A stretch of DNA of 39,690 nt from JAVVSR01 sp964604875 (GTDB lineage: Bacteria > Bacillota > Clostridia > Christensenellales > CAG-917), in NCBI GenBank assembly GCA_964604875.1, contig CAZSAC010000012.1:1-39690 (forward strand). Direction: 5' to 3'. Each line of letters opens with the position of its first letter. The stretch's first letter is position 1. The notes below the pieces were generated by a model. The model was not told where the DNA came from. It saw only the letters and a list, made by a program, of their open reading frames with translations, and made no database searches. Shown piece after piece: positions 1 to 7,366 of this stretch. The position numbers were made by a program, and so were the translations under genes.

Positions 1-6
1 GTCTGA

Positions 7-1404
7 ATGGACACTATTTCCAGACTAAACGAAAACTCTAAACGTCTATTGGATGCCACAAAAAATGTTCGAAACTTTGTTGACGGCTTGGTTGATTCAA
101 AGTCATTTGTTGAAACCGACGCTTTCTCAAGCGGTGTGAATTATTTGGATGGTACGGATGCTCTAGGCGAGGGAGTTTTGACAGGTTATGCAACAATTGA
201 GGGCATGCCTGTATATTTGTTTGCGCAAAACTCTGACGTTATGAAGGGGAGCTTAAGCTCGGCTGGCGCGCAAAAAATTGAGAAAAGTATCAAAATGGCA
301 ATTCGCACAGGATGTCCCTTTATTTCGATTATTGATAGCGCAGGCGCAAGAATCGGAGAGGGCGTAAATGTTTTAGAGGGTTATTCCCTCCTATTAAAAG
401 CTGCCTCTGAGATACGTGGCGTCGTACCGCATATCGCCATAGTTAAGGGCGCTTGCGTGGGGCTGATGAGCGCATACGCAAACTTAGCTGATATTGTTAT
501 CTTCGATGAAAAAGAAGGCTTTTTAGGCTTGACTTCACCAAATGTTATTTATGCGAAAGAAAACTTAAAGGGGAATACCGTCTCAAAATTCGGCGCAGAC
601 GCAATGAGTTTGGCGGGCATTGCTTCCTTGTCCTATAAAACCTCGACGGAGCTTAAAACCAAAATTTTTGATGTCCTAGACGTTTTATCAGGCGCGGCGG
701 GTGAACCTGTCAATCCAAATAAAAAGGCGGAAGCATTAAATTCGGATATAAATGTCCAAAATATTCTTGCCGCAGTTTGCGATAACGGGAAATTTATAGA
801 GCTTTCCTCAAACTATGCTTCAGAAATCAAAATCGTTATTGCACGTGTAAACGGTCAATCGGTTGGTATTCTTGCTTCCGATAAATCGCAGGACGACGGA
901 AGATTGTCTGAAAAGGCTTTTATTAAAATCAAAAAGTTTGCGTGTCTATTGGACAATTATAGATTGCCTCTCATCACTTTTGTTGACAGCTTTGGCGTAA
1001 AATCCTGTCTAAAGTGTGAGCTTGACGGCATCAGTTTGAAAGCCGCTGACGCATTTATGTCAATCGCTTCAAGCGATATGCCTAAAATTGCCGTTATTAA
1101 CAACGCTATTGGCGTCGCTTATTCATTGTTGGCAAGCAAAGCAATCGGCTTTGACTACAGCGTGGCTTTTGCTGGCGCAACAATTGCGCCGTTAACCGCC
1201 GATACTGCAGTAAACTTTATTCACTTAGACGAAATAGGAAAAGCTAAAGACCCAATTTCTGCCAGAAAAAAATTGGCAGACAATTACACCGAAAGAGAGG
1301 GCAATCCGTTTATCTCGGCAAAAGACGGTTTTGTGGATAATATTATTAATCCTGAAGATATCCGTCCATATTTAGCCAGTATCTTGTCAATGCTGGGAGA
1401 ATAG
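7..1404 (+). CDS. CoA-type biotin-dependent carboxyltransferase (MmdA/PccB-like), divergent
   Basis: This 465-residue protein belongs to the crotonase-fold carboxyltransferase family that moves CO2 between a CoA ester and carboxybiotin (methylmalonyl-CoA decarboxylase alpha, transcarboxylase 12S, PccB). Two half domains are visible. The first has SFVETDAF (33-40), GEGVLTGYATI (54-64), DSAGARIGEGV (110-120) and GACVGL (148-153); the second has VDSFG (326-330) and NAIGVAY (366-372). It is shorter than usual family members of about 510 residues, and both glycine-rich oxyanion loops differ from the family pattern (GPCAGG and AYGGAY in typical members). A TGA stop at 4-6 touches the ATG, so an upstream gene probably ended there. 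The OadG, biotin carrier and OadB genes directly downstream indicate a subunit of a membrane Na+-pumping decarboxylase or transcarboxylase. The family call is firm. The substrate (methylmalonyl-CoA, malonyl-CoA or other) is not known, and a non-catalytic role is possible. Confidence 0.85.
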   Translation: MDTISRLNENSKRLLDATKNVRNFVDGLVDSKSFVETDAFSSGVNYLDGTDALGEGVLTGYATIEGMPVYLFAQNSDVMKGSLSSAGAQKIEKSIKMAIRTGCPFISIIDSAGARIGEGVNVLEGYSLLLKAASEIRGVVPHIAIVKGACVGLMSAYANLADIVIFDEKEGFLGLTSPNVIYAKENLKGNTVSKFGADAMSLAGIASLSYKTSTELKTKIFDVLDVLSGAAGEPVNPNKKAEALNSDINVQNILAAVCDNGKFIELSSNYASEIKIVIARVNGQSVGILASDKSQDDGRLSEKAFIKIKKFACLLDNYRLPLITFVDSFGVKSCLKCELDGISLKAADAFMSIASSDMPKIAVINNAIGVAYSLLASKAIGFDYSVAFAGATIAPLTADTAVNFIHLDEIGKAKDPISARKKLADNYTEREGNPFISAKDGFVDNIINPEDIRPYLASILSMLGE

Positions 1405-1413
1405 AGGTATTAT

Positions 1414-1782
1414 ATGCTAAATTTTTTGTGTAAAATCGACGCTCCCACAACAATTGGCGATAAATTTGAAATAGGTGGGTTAGTCGCGTTAATAGGTATT
1501 GTAGTTGTATTTCTTATCCTATTTATTTTGATATTGTGTATTAAGCTTTTTGAAAAACTTAACACAGTTTTTGATAAAAAGGCAAGTGAAAAACTTCAAT
1601 CCCAATCAGTTTTACCAAACGCTGACATTATTGTTGACGATGGTATTGAATACAATGCTACGGTTGCCGCAATTATAGGGGCATTAAGCGTTGTATTAAG
1701 CAACGAAACGGCTAACGCCGATAACTCTGACGCAAAATTTGTCGTTAGGAGTATTAAAAAGTTTAATTCCAGGAGGTTTTAG
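1414..1782 (+). CDS. OadG/MmdD-like sodium-pump decarboxylase anchor subunit
   Basis: This 122-residue protein has one strongly hydrophobic helix (about residues 23-46), a charged juxtamembrane stretch, a variable linker, and a C-terminal segment containing YNATVAAIIGAL and the basic ending FVVRSIKKFNSRRF. This is the build of the gamma/delta subunits of Na+-translocating decarboxylases, which hold the peripheral carboxyltransferase and biotin carrier against the membrane subunit. Such subunits are too short and variable to identify by sequence alone, so position carries much of the call: it lies between the carboxyltransferase and the biotin carrier, the same order as mmdA-mmdD-mmdC-mmdB of methylmalonyl-CoA decarboxylase operons. 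The ribosome site of the next gene (AGGAGG) lies inside its last codons, so the two are probably translated together. Confidence 0.8.
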   Translation: MLNFLCKIDAPTTIGDKFEIGGLVALIGIVVVFLILFILILCIKLFEKLNTVFDKKASEKLQSQSVLPNADIIVDDGIEYNATVAAIIGALSVVLSNETANADNSDAKFVVRSIKKFNSRRF

Positions 1783-1784
1783 TA

Positions 1785-2189
1785 ATGCGCACATTCAATG
1801 TAAAAGTAAATGGTCAGGCCTATCAAGTTGAGGTCGAAGAAATATCTAATAACGCTGTATCGGCGCAACAAGCCGCGCCCGTAGCAGCGCCGACAACCCC
1901 TGTTGTTGCTCCTGTTGCAGCGCCCGTTGCTCAACCTGTCGCCGCACCTTCCGCTCCAAAGGCAACTGTGCCCGCAGGCTCAACTGAGTTGAAAGCTCCA
2001 ATGCCCGGCACTATTGTTGACTTCAAGGTTGCAAATGGTTCAACCGTAAAGAAAGGTCAACCCGTTCTTATATTGGAAGCAATGAAAATGGAAAACGAAA
2101 TTGCCGCTCCAACTGACGGCGCAATAAGTTTTGTCGCAACCAAAGGCGCAACCGTAAATAGTGGCGATATTCTTGCAGTTATCGCATAA
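1785..2189 (+). CDS. Biotin carboxyl carrier protein of the decarboxylase complex (MmdC-like)
   Basis: This 134-residue acyl carrier carries the biotin that shuttles CO2 between carboxyltransferase and pump. The N-terminal 25 residues form a small beta segment. Residues about 30-62 are a flexible Ala/Pro/Val linker, and residues 68-134 form a biotinyl domain with the EAMKMEN motif. Lysine 101 is the expected biotin site. The length and free-standing form match MmdC or the transcarboxylase 1.3S subunit rather than a full OadA, where the biotin domain is fused to the carboxyltransferase. Both carboxyltransferases in this operon lack a biotin domain, so this protein is the obvious shared carrier. 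The start is supported by AGGAGG about 7-8 bases upstream of the ATG. Only two bases separate it from the previous stop. Confidence 0.95.
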   Translation: MRTFNVKVNGQAYQVEVEEISNNAVSAQQAAPVAAPTTPVVAPVAAPVAQPVAAPSAPKATVPAGSTELKAPMPGTIVDFKVANGSTVKKGQPVLILEAMKMENEIAAPTDGAISFVATKGATVNSGDILAVIA

Positions 2190-2201
2190 TAGGGGGTCTA
2201 A

Positions 2202-3404
2202 ATGACAGTAAAACTTCTAGCCTCGAGTAATTTTACCGAGTGGCTTAAGAATTTGTGGAATAGTACAGGCTTTATGGTCGACTATTCCCAAATTGAAGGC
2301 TATAGCCTCGGTATTTGGGGTCTGTTTATTATGATTGGTATAGGCTGCTTTTTGGTTTATTTGGCAGTTGTGAAAAAATACGAACCAATGCTGCTTTTAG
2401 GTATTGCGTTCGGCGTTATACTAATCAATATCCCCGGCGCTAAAGAAATTTTATTTGAAGCCCCGAATGAATTGACAGGCGCTAAGGGCGGACTATTTTA
2501 TTTTTTGTATAAAGGCGTTGATTTAGTTATATTTCCGCCACTTATCTTTTTAGGTATTGGCGCAATGACAGACTTTGGTCCGTTGATTGCCAACCCTAAG
2601 AGTATGTTGCTTGGCGCGGCGGCTCAAATTGGCATTTTTGCCACGTTTATAGGCGCGCTATTTCTTGGTTTTACACCAGCTGAAGCAGGCGCAATCGGCA
2701 TTATTGGCGGCGCAGACGGCCCTACCGCTATATATGTCACAAGCAAGCTTGCAAGTGATTTGATTGCTCCGATTTCAATTGCCGCGTACAGTTATATGGC
2801 GTTGGTTCCCGTAATTCAACCGCCAATAATGAAGCTTTTGACAACCGAGAAAGAACGTAAAATCAGAATGGAACAATTACGTCCCGTATCCAAACGCGAA
2901 AAGATTATGTTTCCGATTGTTGTTTCGGGTATAGTCGGTATCGTTTTACCATCCGCTTTGCCACTATTGGGTATGTTGATGCTAGGTAACTTAATGAAGG
3001 AATCCGGCGTTGTTCCCCGTTTGGTCAAAACAGCAAGCAATGAACTTATTAATATTATCACCATTTTCCTTGGCGTTTGTGTTGGAAGTAAAGCCTTTGC
3101 GCCCGTATTTTTAACTTTAAAAACAGGCGGCATTATAATTTTAGGAGTTGTAGCTTTTGCTATTGGCACAGCATTCGGCGTACTTTTAGGAAAACTGATG
3201 AACAAACTTTCCGGTGGAAAAATTAATCCGCTTATCGGCGCGGCAGGCGTATCAGCTGTTCCAATGGCGGCGCGTGTTGCTCAAGATGTAGGTCGGGAAT
3301 ATGACCCCGAAAATTATTTGCTTATGCACGCTATGGGTCCAAACGTCGCAGGCGTTATCGGAAGCGCAGTTGCTGCCGGCGTACTTATAGCAATTCTTGG
3401 ATAA
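2202..3404 (+). CDS. oadB: Na+-translocating decarboxylase beta subunit (OadB/MmdB family)
   Basis: This 400-residue integral membrane protein contains about nine to eleven hydrophobic segments. It is the pump itself: in this family, decarboxylation of carboxybiotin in the membrane is coupled to Na+ export. The family signature GGADGPTAIY is present; its aspartate is the residue known in OadB to take part in Na+ movement. The C-terminal GPNVAGVIGSAVAAG segment matches the second conserved functional region. Length and ending (a hydrophobic C-terminus after that segment) are normal. The start has a GGGGG-type ribosome site a few bases upstream and lies 12 bases after the biotin carrier stop. 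The protein family is certain; sequence alone does not separate OadB from MmdB or GcdB. Confidence 0.95.
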   Translation: MTVKLLASSNFTEWLKNLWNSTGFMVDYSQIEGYSLGIWGLFIMIGIGCFLVYLAVVKKYEPMLLLGIAFGVILINIPGAKEILFEAPNELTGAKGGLFYFLYKGVDLVIFPPLIFLGIGAMTDFGPLIANPKSMLLGAAAQIGIFATFIGALFLGFTPAEAGAIGIIGGADGPTAIYVTSKLASDLIAPISIAAYSYMALVPVIQPPIMKLLTTEKERKIRMEQLRPVSKREKIMFPIVVSGIVGIVLPSALPLLGMLMLGNLMKESGVVPRLVKTASNELINIITIFLGVCVGSKAFAPVFLTLKTGGIIILGVVAFAIGTAFGVLLGKLMNKLSGGKINPLIGAAGVSAVPMAARVAQDVGREYDPENYLLMHAMGPNVAGVIGSAVAAGVLIAILG

Positions 3405-3415
3405 AGGAGTTTTTT

Positions 3416-4816
3416 ATGGCTAAAAAAGTTTTAATTACTGAAACAATTTTACGTGACGCGCATCAATCACAGTCGGCAACCCGTATGCGTTTGGAAGAAA
3501 TGCTTCCCGTTGCGTCACTATTAGATAAAGTCGGGTACTACTCATTGGAATGCTGGGGAGGCGCAACCTTTGACGCTTGCTTGCGTTTTTTGAATGAAGA
3601 CCCGTGGGAGCGTTTACGCGCTTTAAGAAAGGCTATCCCAAACACTAAGCTGCAAATGCTGTTTAGAGGGCAAAATATTTTAGGCTATAAGCACTATGCC
3701 GACGATGTTGTTGATAACTTCGTTAGACTAAGCATTAAAAACGGTATAGATATAATTCGTATCTTCGACGCTTTAAACGATGTTAAAAATCTAAAACAAG
3801 CCATTGACAGCACAAAAAAATATAAGGGCATCTGCGAGTGCGCGATGAGCTATACCACAAGCCCCGTGCATACAACGGAATACTTTGTTGACCTTGCCGT
3901 ACGCCTTGCCGAAATGGGCGCAGATATTATTTGTATAAAAGATATGGCAAACTTATTATTGCCATATACTGCATACGATTTGGTTTCGGCTATCAAGAAA
4001 AAGGTAAATCTACCCGTGCATTTGCATACGCATAATACCTCAGGCACAGGCGATATGACAATTTTAAAAGCCATTGAAGGCGGCGCGGATATCGTTGATA
4101 CTGCTTTGTCTCCTTTGGGAAACGGCACATCTCAGCCCGCTACCGAGCCTTTGGTTGCAACGCTTCAAGGCACACCCTATGATACCGGCATCGATTTATC
4201 CCTACTTTCGGAAATTTCCGCGCACTTTAGGAAAGTTGCCGACCGACTTAAAGCAGACGGATTGCTTAATGAAAAGGTTTTAAAGGTTGATATCAACGCT
4301 TTAATCTATCAAGTTCCCGGAGGTATGCTTTCAAACTTAATCAATCAATTGAAAGAACAGGGCGCAAGCGACAAATATCAAGAGGTTTTGGAAGAAGTTC
4401 CGCGCGTTAGAAAGGATTTGGGTTATCCTCCACTTGTTACACCGACCAGCCAAATCGTCGGCACTCAAGCCGTTTTAAACGTAGTTTGCGGTGAACGCTA
4501 TAAAATGTGTACAAAAGAAACAAAGGGCTTATTAAGAGGCGAATACGGCACATTACCCGCCGAACCTAATATGGATGTATATAAAAAGGTTTTAGGCGAC
4601 ACCGAGCGTATTACCTGTCGTCCCGCAGATTTAATCGCGCCCGAATACGAAAAATATAAAGAGGAAGTTAAACCATATTACGAACAAGAAGAAGATGTTT
4701 TATCCTATGCCTTGTTCCCTCAGGTTGCAACCAAATTTTTTGAATACCGCGCCGCAAAAAAACACGGTGTAGACAACGTCTTAAGCGATAAAGAAAACGG
4801 GGTTCATCCCGTATAA
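3416..4816 (+). CDS. Pyruvate/oxaloacetate carboxyltransferase without biotin domain (OadA/PycB/5S-like)
   Basis: This 466-residue TIM-barrel carboxyltransferase of the HMGL-like family exchanges carboxyl groups between oxaloacetate/pyruvate and carboxybiotin. It shows TETILRDAHQSQ (8-19), with the metal-ligand aspartate D14; CWGGATFD (46-53); RGQN (84-87); K175 in IKDMA, the position of the carbamylated lysine; and the metal histidines H204 and H206 in HLHTHN. The C-terminal conserved region that interacts with biotin is present up to about residue 450. The protein ends there without the linker and EAMKM domain of full OadA, like PycB and transcarboxylase 5S. It must therefore use a separate biotin carrier, most simply the one encoded two genes upstream. 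GGAG precedes the ATG by about 7 bases. Whether it works as a decarboxylase, a transcarboxylase partner or part of a two-subunit pyruvate carboxylase is open, because no biotin carboxylase gene is in the window. Confidence 0.92.
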   Translation: MAKKVLITETILRDAHQSQSATRMRLEEMLPVASLLDKVGYYSLECWGGATFDACLRFLNEDPWERLRALRKAIPNTKLQMLFRGQNILGYKHYADDVVDNFVRLSIKNGIDIIRIFDALNDVKNLKQAIDSTKKYKGICECAMSYTTSPVHTTEYFVDLAVRLAEMGADIICIKDMANLLLPYTAYDLVSAIKKKVNLPVHLHTHNTSGTGDMTILKAIEGGADIVDTALSPLGNGTSQPATEPLVATLQGTPYDTGIDLSLLSEISAHFRKVADRLKADGLLNEKVLKVDINALIYQVPGGMLSNLINQLKEQGASDKYQEVLEEVPRVRKDLGYPPLVTPTSQIVGTQAVLNVVCGERYKMCTKETKGLLRGEYGTLPAEPNMDVYKKVLGDTERITCRPADLIAPEYEKYKEEVKPYYEQEEDVLSYALFPQVATKFFEYRAAKKHGVDNVLSDKENGVHPV

Positions 4817-4819
4817 TAA

Positions 4820-6034
4820 ATGAAAGTAATAGTAATTGGCGGTGGGGCAAGCGGAATGCTTGCCTCAGCTATATCGGCCAGAGAAGGCAACCAAGTTACA
4901 CTTTTGGAAAAAAATGAAAAACTTGGAAAAAAACTTTATATTACAGGCAAGGGTCGTTGTAATGTTACCAACTGCTGTTCTGAAAATGAATTTTTGGATA
5001 ATGTCGCTACAAATCCAAAGTTTTTAACAAGCGCAATATATCGTTTCCCACCACGCTCTTTGATGGAGCTTTTAGAAAACGAGGGACTTAGATTGACCAT
5101 AGAAAGAGGCGACAGAGTCTTTCCGTCAAGCAACAAAGCCAGCGACGTAACAAAAACATTGTCGAAGTATGCCGAAAGAAACGGTGTCGAAATTAAGCTG
5201 AATTGTGAAGTTTTAAATGTTTCAAAAAATGACAATTTGTTTTGCGTAGAAACAAGTTTGGGTAAGTTTTTTGCAGAAAAAGTGATTATTTCTACAGGTG
5301 GTTTGTCATATTCGCCGACTGGCTCAACCGGTGACGGATACACTTTTGCCAAAGCATTTGGTCACACAATAATCGAACCTGTACCGTCGTTATGTGGAAT
5401 AATTTTAACAGACAACGTAAAAGAAATCGAGGGGCTCGCTTTAAAAAATATTTCTGTATCAGCTTTACAAAATGACAAAGTCATCGCTATGGAAAGCGGT
5501 GAAATGTTGTTTACTTCCAACGGGGTCAGCGGACCTGCGATTTTGTCGTTATCGGCAAAGATAAATCGGAAAGATTTTAATTGCCAAAGTTATATTTTAA
5601 GTATTGATTTGAAACCTGCGCTAAGCCTCGAACAGCTTGACGCAAGAATTTTAAGAGATTTTGAAAAATATTCAAATTTTGATTATCAGAATTCACTTAA
5701 GGATTTGTTGCCAAAAAGTTTAATCCCTATTTTTGTGCAAAAATCAAATATCTCACCATATATAAAAGTGAATCAAATAACCGCAAGTCAACGCAAAAAC
5801 ATAATACATTTGTTGAAAAATTTTTCTTTCAATATTGCTAAGCTTGAGGGTTTTGATAGAGCGGTCGTTACAAGCGGCGGAGTATCTACAAAAGAGATTA
5901 ATCCAAAAACTATGGAAAGCAAATTATGCTCAGGTTTGTTTTTTACGGGCGAAACAATCGACGTAGACGCATATACGGGCGGATTTAATTTGCAAATAGC
6001 TTTTTCCACGGCATTTTTGGCAGGTATTTCATAA
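4820..6034 (+). CDS. HI0933-family FAD-dependent oxidoreductase (YhiN-like)
   Basis: This 404-residue flavoprotein starts with a dinucleotide-binding Rossmann motif (GGGASGM, residues 7-13) followed by LLEKNEKLGKKLYITGKGRCN, the strongly conserved N-terminal block of the HI0933/YhiN group. A second conserved block, ISTGGLSYSPTGSTGDGY, lies near 160-176. The C-terminal block (AVVTSGGVST, GLFFTGETIDVDAYTGGFNLQIA) closes the FAD site. Length is normal. Database entries sometimes call this group aminoacetone oxidase, but the physiological substrate of most members is unknown. The gene starts three bases after the previous stop with no visible ribosome site, so it is probably read by translational coupling. 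In many Clostridia a gene of this family precedes cmk, as here. Confidence 0.88.
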   Translation: MKVIVIGGGASGMLASAISAREGNQVTLLEKNEKLGKKLYITGKGRCNVTNCCSENEFLDNVATNPKFLTSAIYRFPPRSLMELLENEGLRLTIERGDRVFPSSNKASDVTKTLSKYAERNGVEIKLNCEVLNVSKNDNLFCVETSLGKFFAEKVIISTGGLSYSPTGSTGDGYTFAKAFGHTIIEPVPSLCGIILTDNVKEIEGLALKNISVSALQNDKVIAMESGEMLFTSNGVSGPAILSLSAKINRKDFNCQSYILSIDLKPALSLEQLDARILRDFEKYSNFDYQNSLKDLLPKSLIPIFVQKSNISPYIKVNQITASQRKNIIHLLKNFSFNIAKLEGFDRAVVTSGGVSTKEINPKTMESKLCSGLFFTGETIDVDAYTGGFNLQIAFSTAFLAGIS

Positions 6035-6052
6035 TAGCCTTTCGATATATAC

Positions 6053-6081
6053 TTGCGAAAAGCTTGTTATTTTGTTAAAAT
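6053..6081 (+). promoter_or_regulatory. Candidate sigma-A promoter for cmk, leaderless position
   Basis: TTGCGA (6053-6058) and TAAAAT (6076-6081) are separated by 17 bases, the best spacing for a housekeeping promoter. The cmk ATG begins at 6088, seven bases after the -10 box, where transcription would normally start, and no Shine-Dalgarno sequence precedes it. The call is from sequence only. Confidence 0.55.
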
Positions 6082-6087
6082 ATAGAT

Positions 6088-6750
6088 ATGAATACGAATA
6101 AGATAAACATTGCAATTGACGGGCCTGCCGGCGCAGGTAAAAGCACGATTGCTAAGGCAGTTGCAAAAAAACTGAACATTATATATTTAGATACGGGCGC
6201 AATGTACCGCAGCGTTGCATACTATTCTTTACAATCAAAAATCGACATTTTCAATTACGCGGCAGTTGAGGAATTTTTAAAAAGTGTTAATATGGACGTT
6301 AAATGCGGAGAAACTCAACAAATTTTTATAAACGGGCTTAACGTAACACCGTATATAAGAGAGCATCAAATTTCTAAGCTTGCGTCAGACATTTCCGCAT
6401 TGCCTTGCGTAAGGCTAAAAATGGTGGAGCTTCAAAGAAATCTTGCCTTAAAAAACGATTTGGTTTTAGACGGCAGAGATATTGGGACTTTTGTTTTACC
6501 AAATGCGAAATATAAATTTTTTGTAACGGCGTCGGTGGAGACGCGCGCGCAAAGACGCTTTCTGGAATTGCAAGAAAAGGGCGAGAACATTTCCTATGAA
6601 AAAATTCTAGACGATATAAAGACACGTGACTATAACGACACAAATCGGGATTTTGCTCCTTTGAGGCAAGCCGACGACTCGATTTATATAGATACAACTA
6701 AACTTAGCATAGACGAAGCAGTTTTAAAGGTTTTGTCTTATTTGGAGTAA
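6088..6750 (+). CDS. cmk: Cytidylate kinase
   Basis: This 220-residue P-loop kinase phosphorylates CMP and dCMP to the diphosphates in the cytoplasm, supplying CTP and dCTP. It shows the ATP loop GPAGAGKST (12-20), the substrate segment YLDTGAMYRSVA, the CMP-binding block DGRDIGTFVLPNA, and the lid region ETRAQRRFLEL. The C-terminal DDSIYIDTT motif is typical of bacterial Cmk. Length is normal. It heads a compact cmk-plsC-ispH/rpsA cluster that is common in Clostridia. The ATG has no ribosome site, and a candidate promoter is placed so that the mRNA would start at or next to the ATG. Confidence 0.96.
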   Translation: MNTNKINIAIDGPAGAGKSTIAKAVAKKLNIIYLDTGAMYRSVAYYSLQSKIDIFNYAAVEEFLKSVNMDVKCGETQQIFINGLNVTPYIREHQISKLASDISALPCVRLKMVELQRNLALKNDLVLDGRDIGTFVLPNAKYKFFVTASVETRAQRRFLELQEKGENISYEKILDDIKTRDYNDTNRDFAPLRQADDSIYIDTTKLSIDEAVLKVLSYLE

Positions 6751-6754
6751 ACCT

Positions 6755-7366
6755 ATGTCAATTTACAGCTTTTTAAGACCTATTTGCCGTTTGATTCAAA
6801 AACTTCTTTGGCCGACAAAATTTATTGGCAAGGAAAATCTCGATAAGGCAAACGGCGCGATTTTAATTTCGAACCACTATTCAACGCCCGATTCAATTAT
6901 TATTGCTGCAAACTTTTTCAAAAAAGAGTTAAACGTTTTAGTAAAAGAGGAAGCGTTTAAACGGGACTTCAACAACAAATTTTTGCGTAAAATCGGCTGT
7001 ATACCCGTAAAACGAGGCGAGGCAGATATTGACGCATATAAAAGCGTTTTAAAAGTTTTGAAAGAAGACAGAAGAATGTTAATTTTTCCCGAGGGTACTC
7101 GAAACAAGGAAGGCACAAAGCAATTAGCTCCTTTTAAAAACGGCGTTGCGTCTTTTTCGCTTAGGTCGGATAAACCAATAATTCCTATGCTGTATTGGAG
7201 AATGCACAAGGTTTTCCATAAAAACTATCTAATTATTGGCGAGCCGATAGATTTGAAGGCAAATGGTTTTAACAAATATGAAAGCTCTGAAGCCACTCAG
7301 TTTATAGAAGAAAAAATGTGTGAACTGAGAAAAAAAATAGACGCTATCGCCGAGGGTAAAAATTGA
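6755..7366 (+). CDS. plsC: 1-acyl-sn-glycerol-3-phosphate acyltransferase
   Basis: This 203-residue PlsC-family acyltransferase adds the second acyl chain to lysophosphatidate at the membrane, giving phosphatidate for phospholipid synthesis. The catalytic HX4D motif is NHYSTPD (H41, D46), followed by the glycerol-phosphate-binding FPEGTRNKEG block (111-120) and the proline-containing IPMLYW segment. The N-terminus has a short hydrophobic stretch (FLRPICRLIQKLL) suited to membrane association. Length is on the short side of normal. GGAG lies seven bases upstream of the ATG. Its TGA stop overlaps the TTG start of the next gene, so the two are translationally coupled. Confidence 0.92.
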   Translation: MSIYSFLRPICRLIQKLLWPTKFIGKENLDKANGAILISNHYSTPDSIIIAANFFKKELNVLVKEEAFKRDFNNKFLRKIGCIPVKRGEADIDAYKSVLKVLKEDRRMLIFPEGTRNKEGTKQLAPFKNGVASFSLRSDKPIIPMLYWRMHKVFHKNYLIIGEPIDLKANGFNKYESSEATQFIEEKMCELRKKIDAIAEGKN

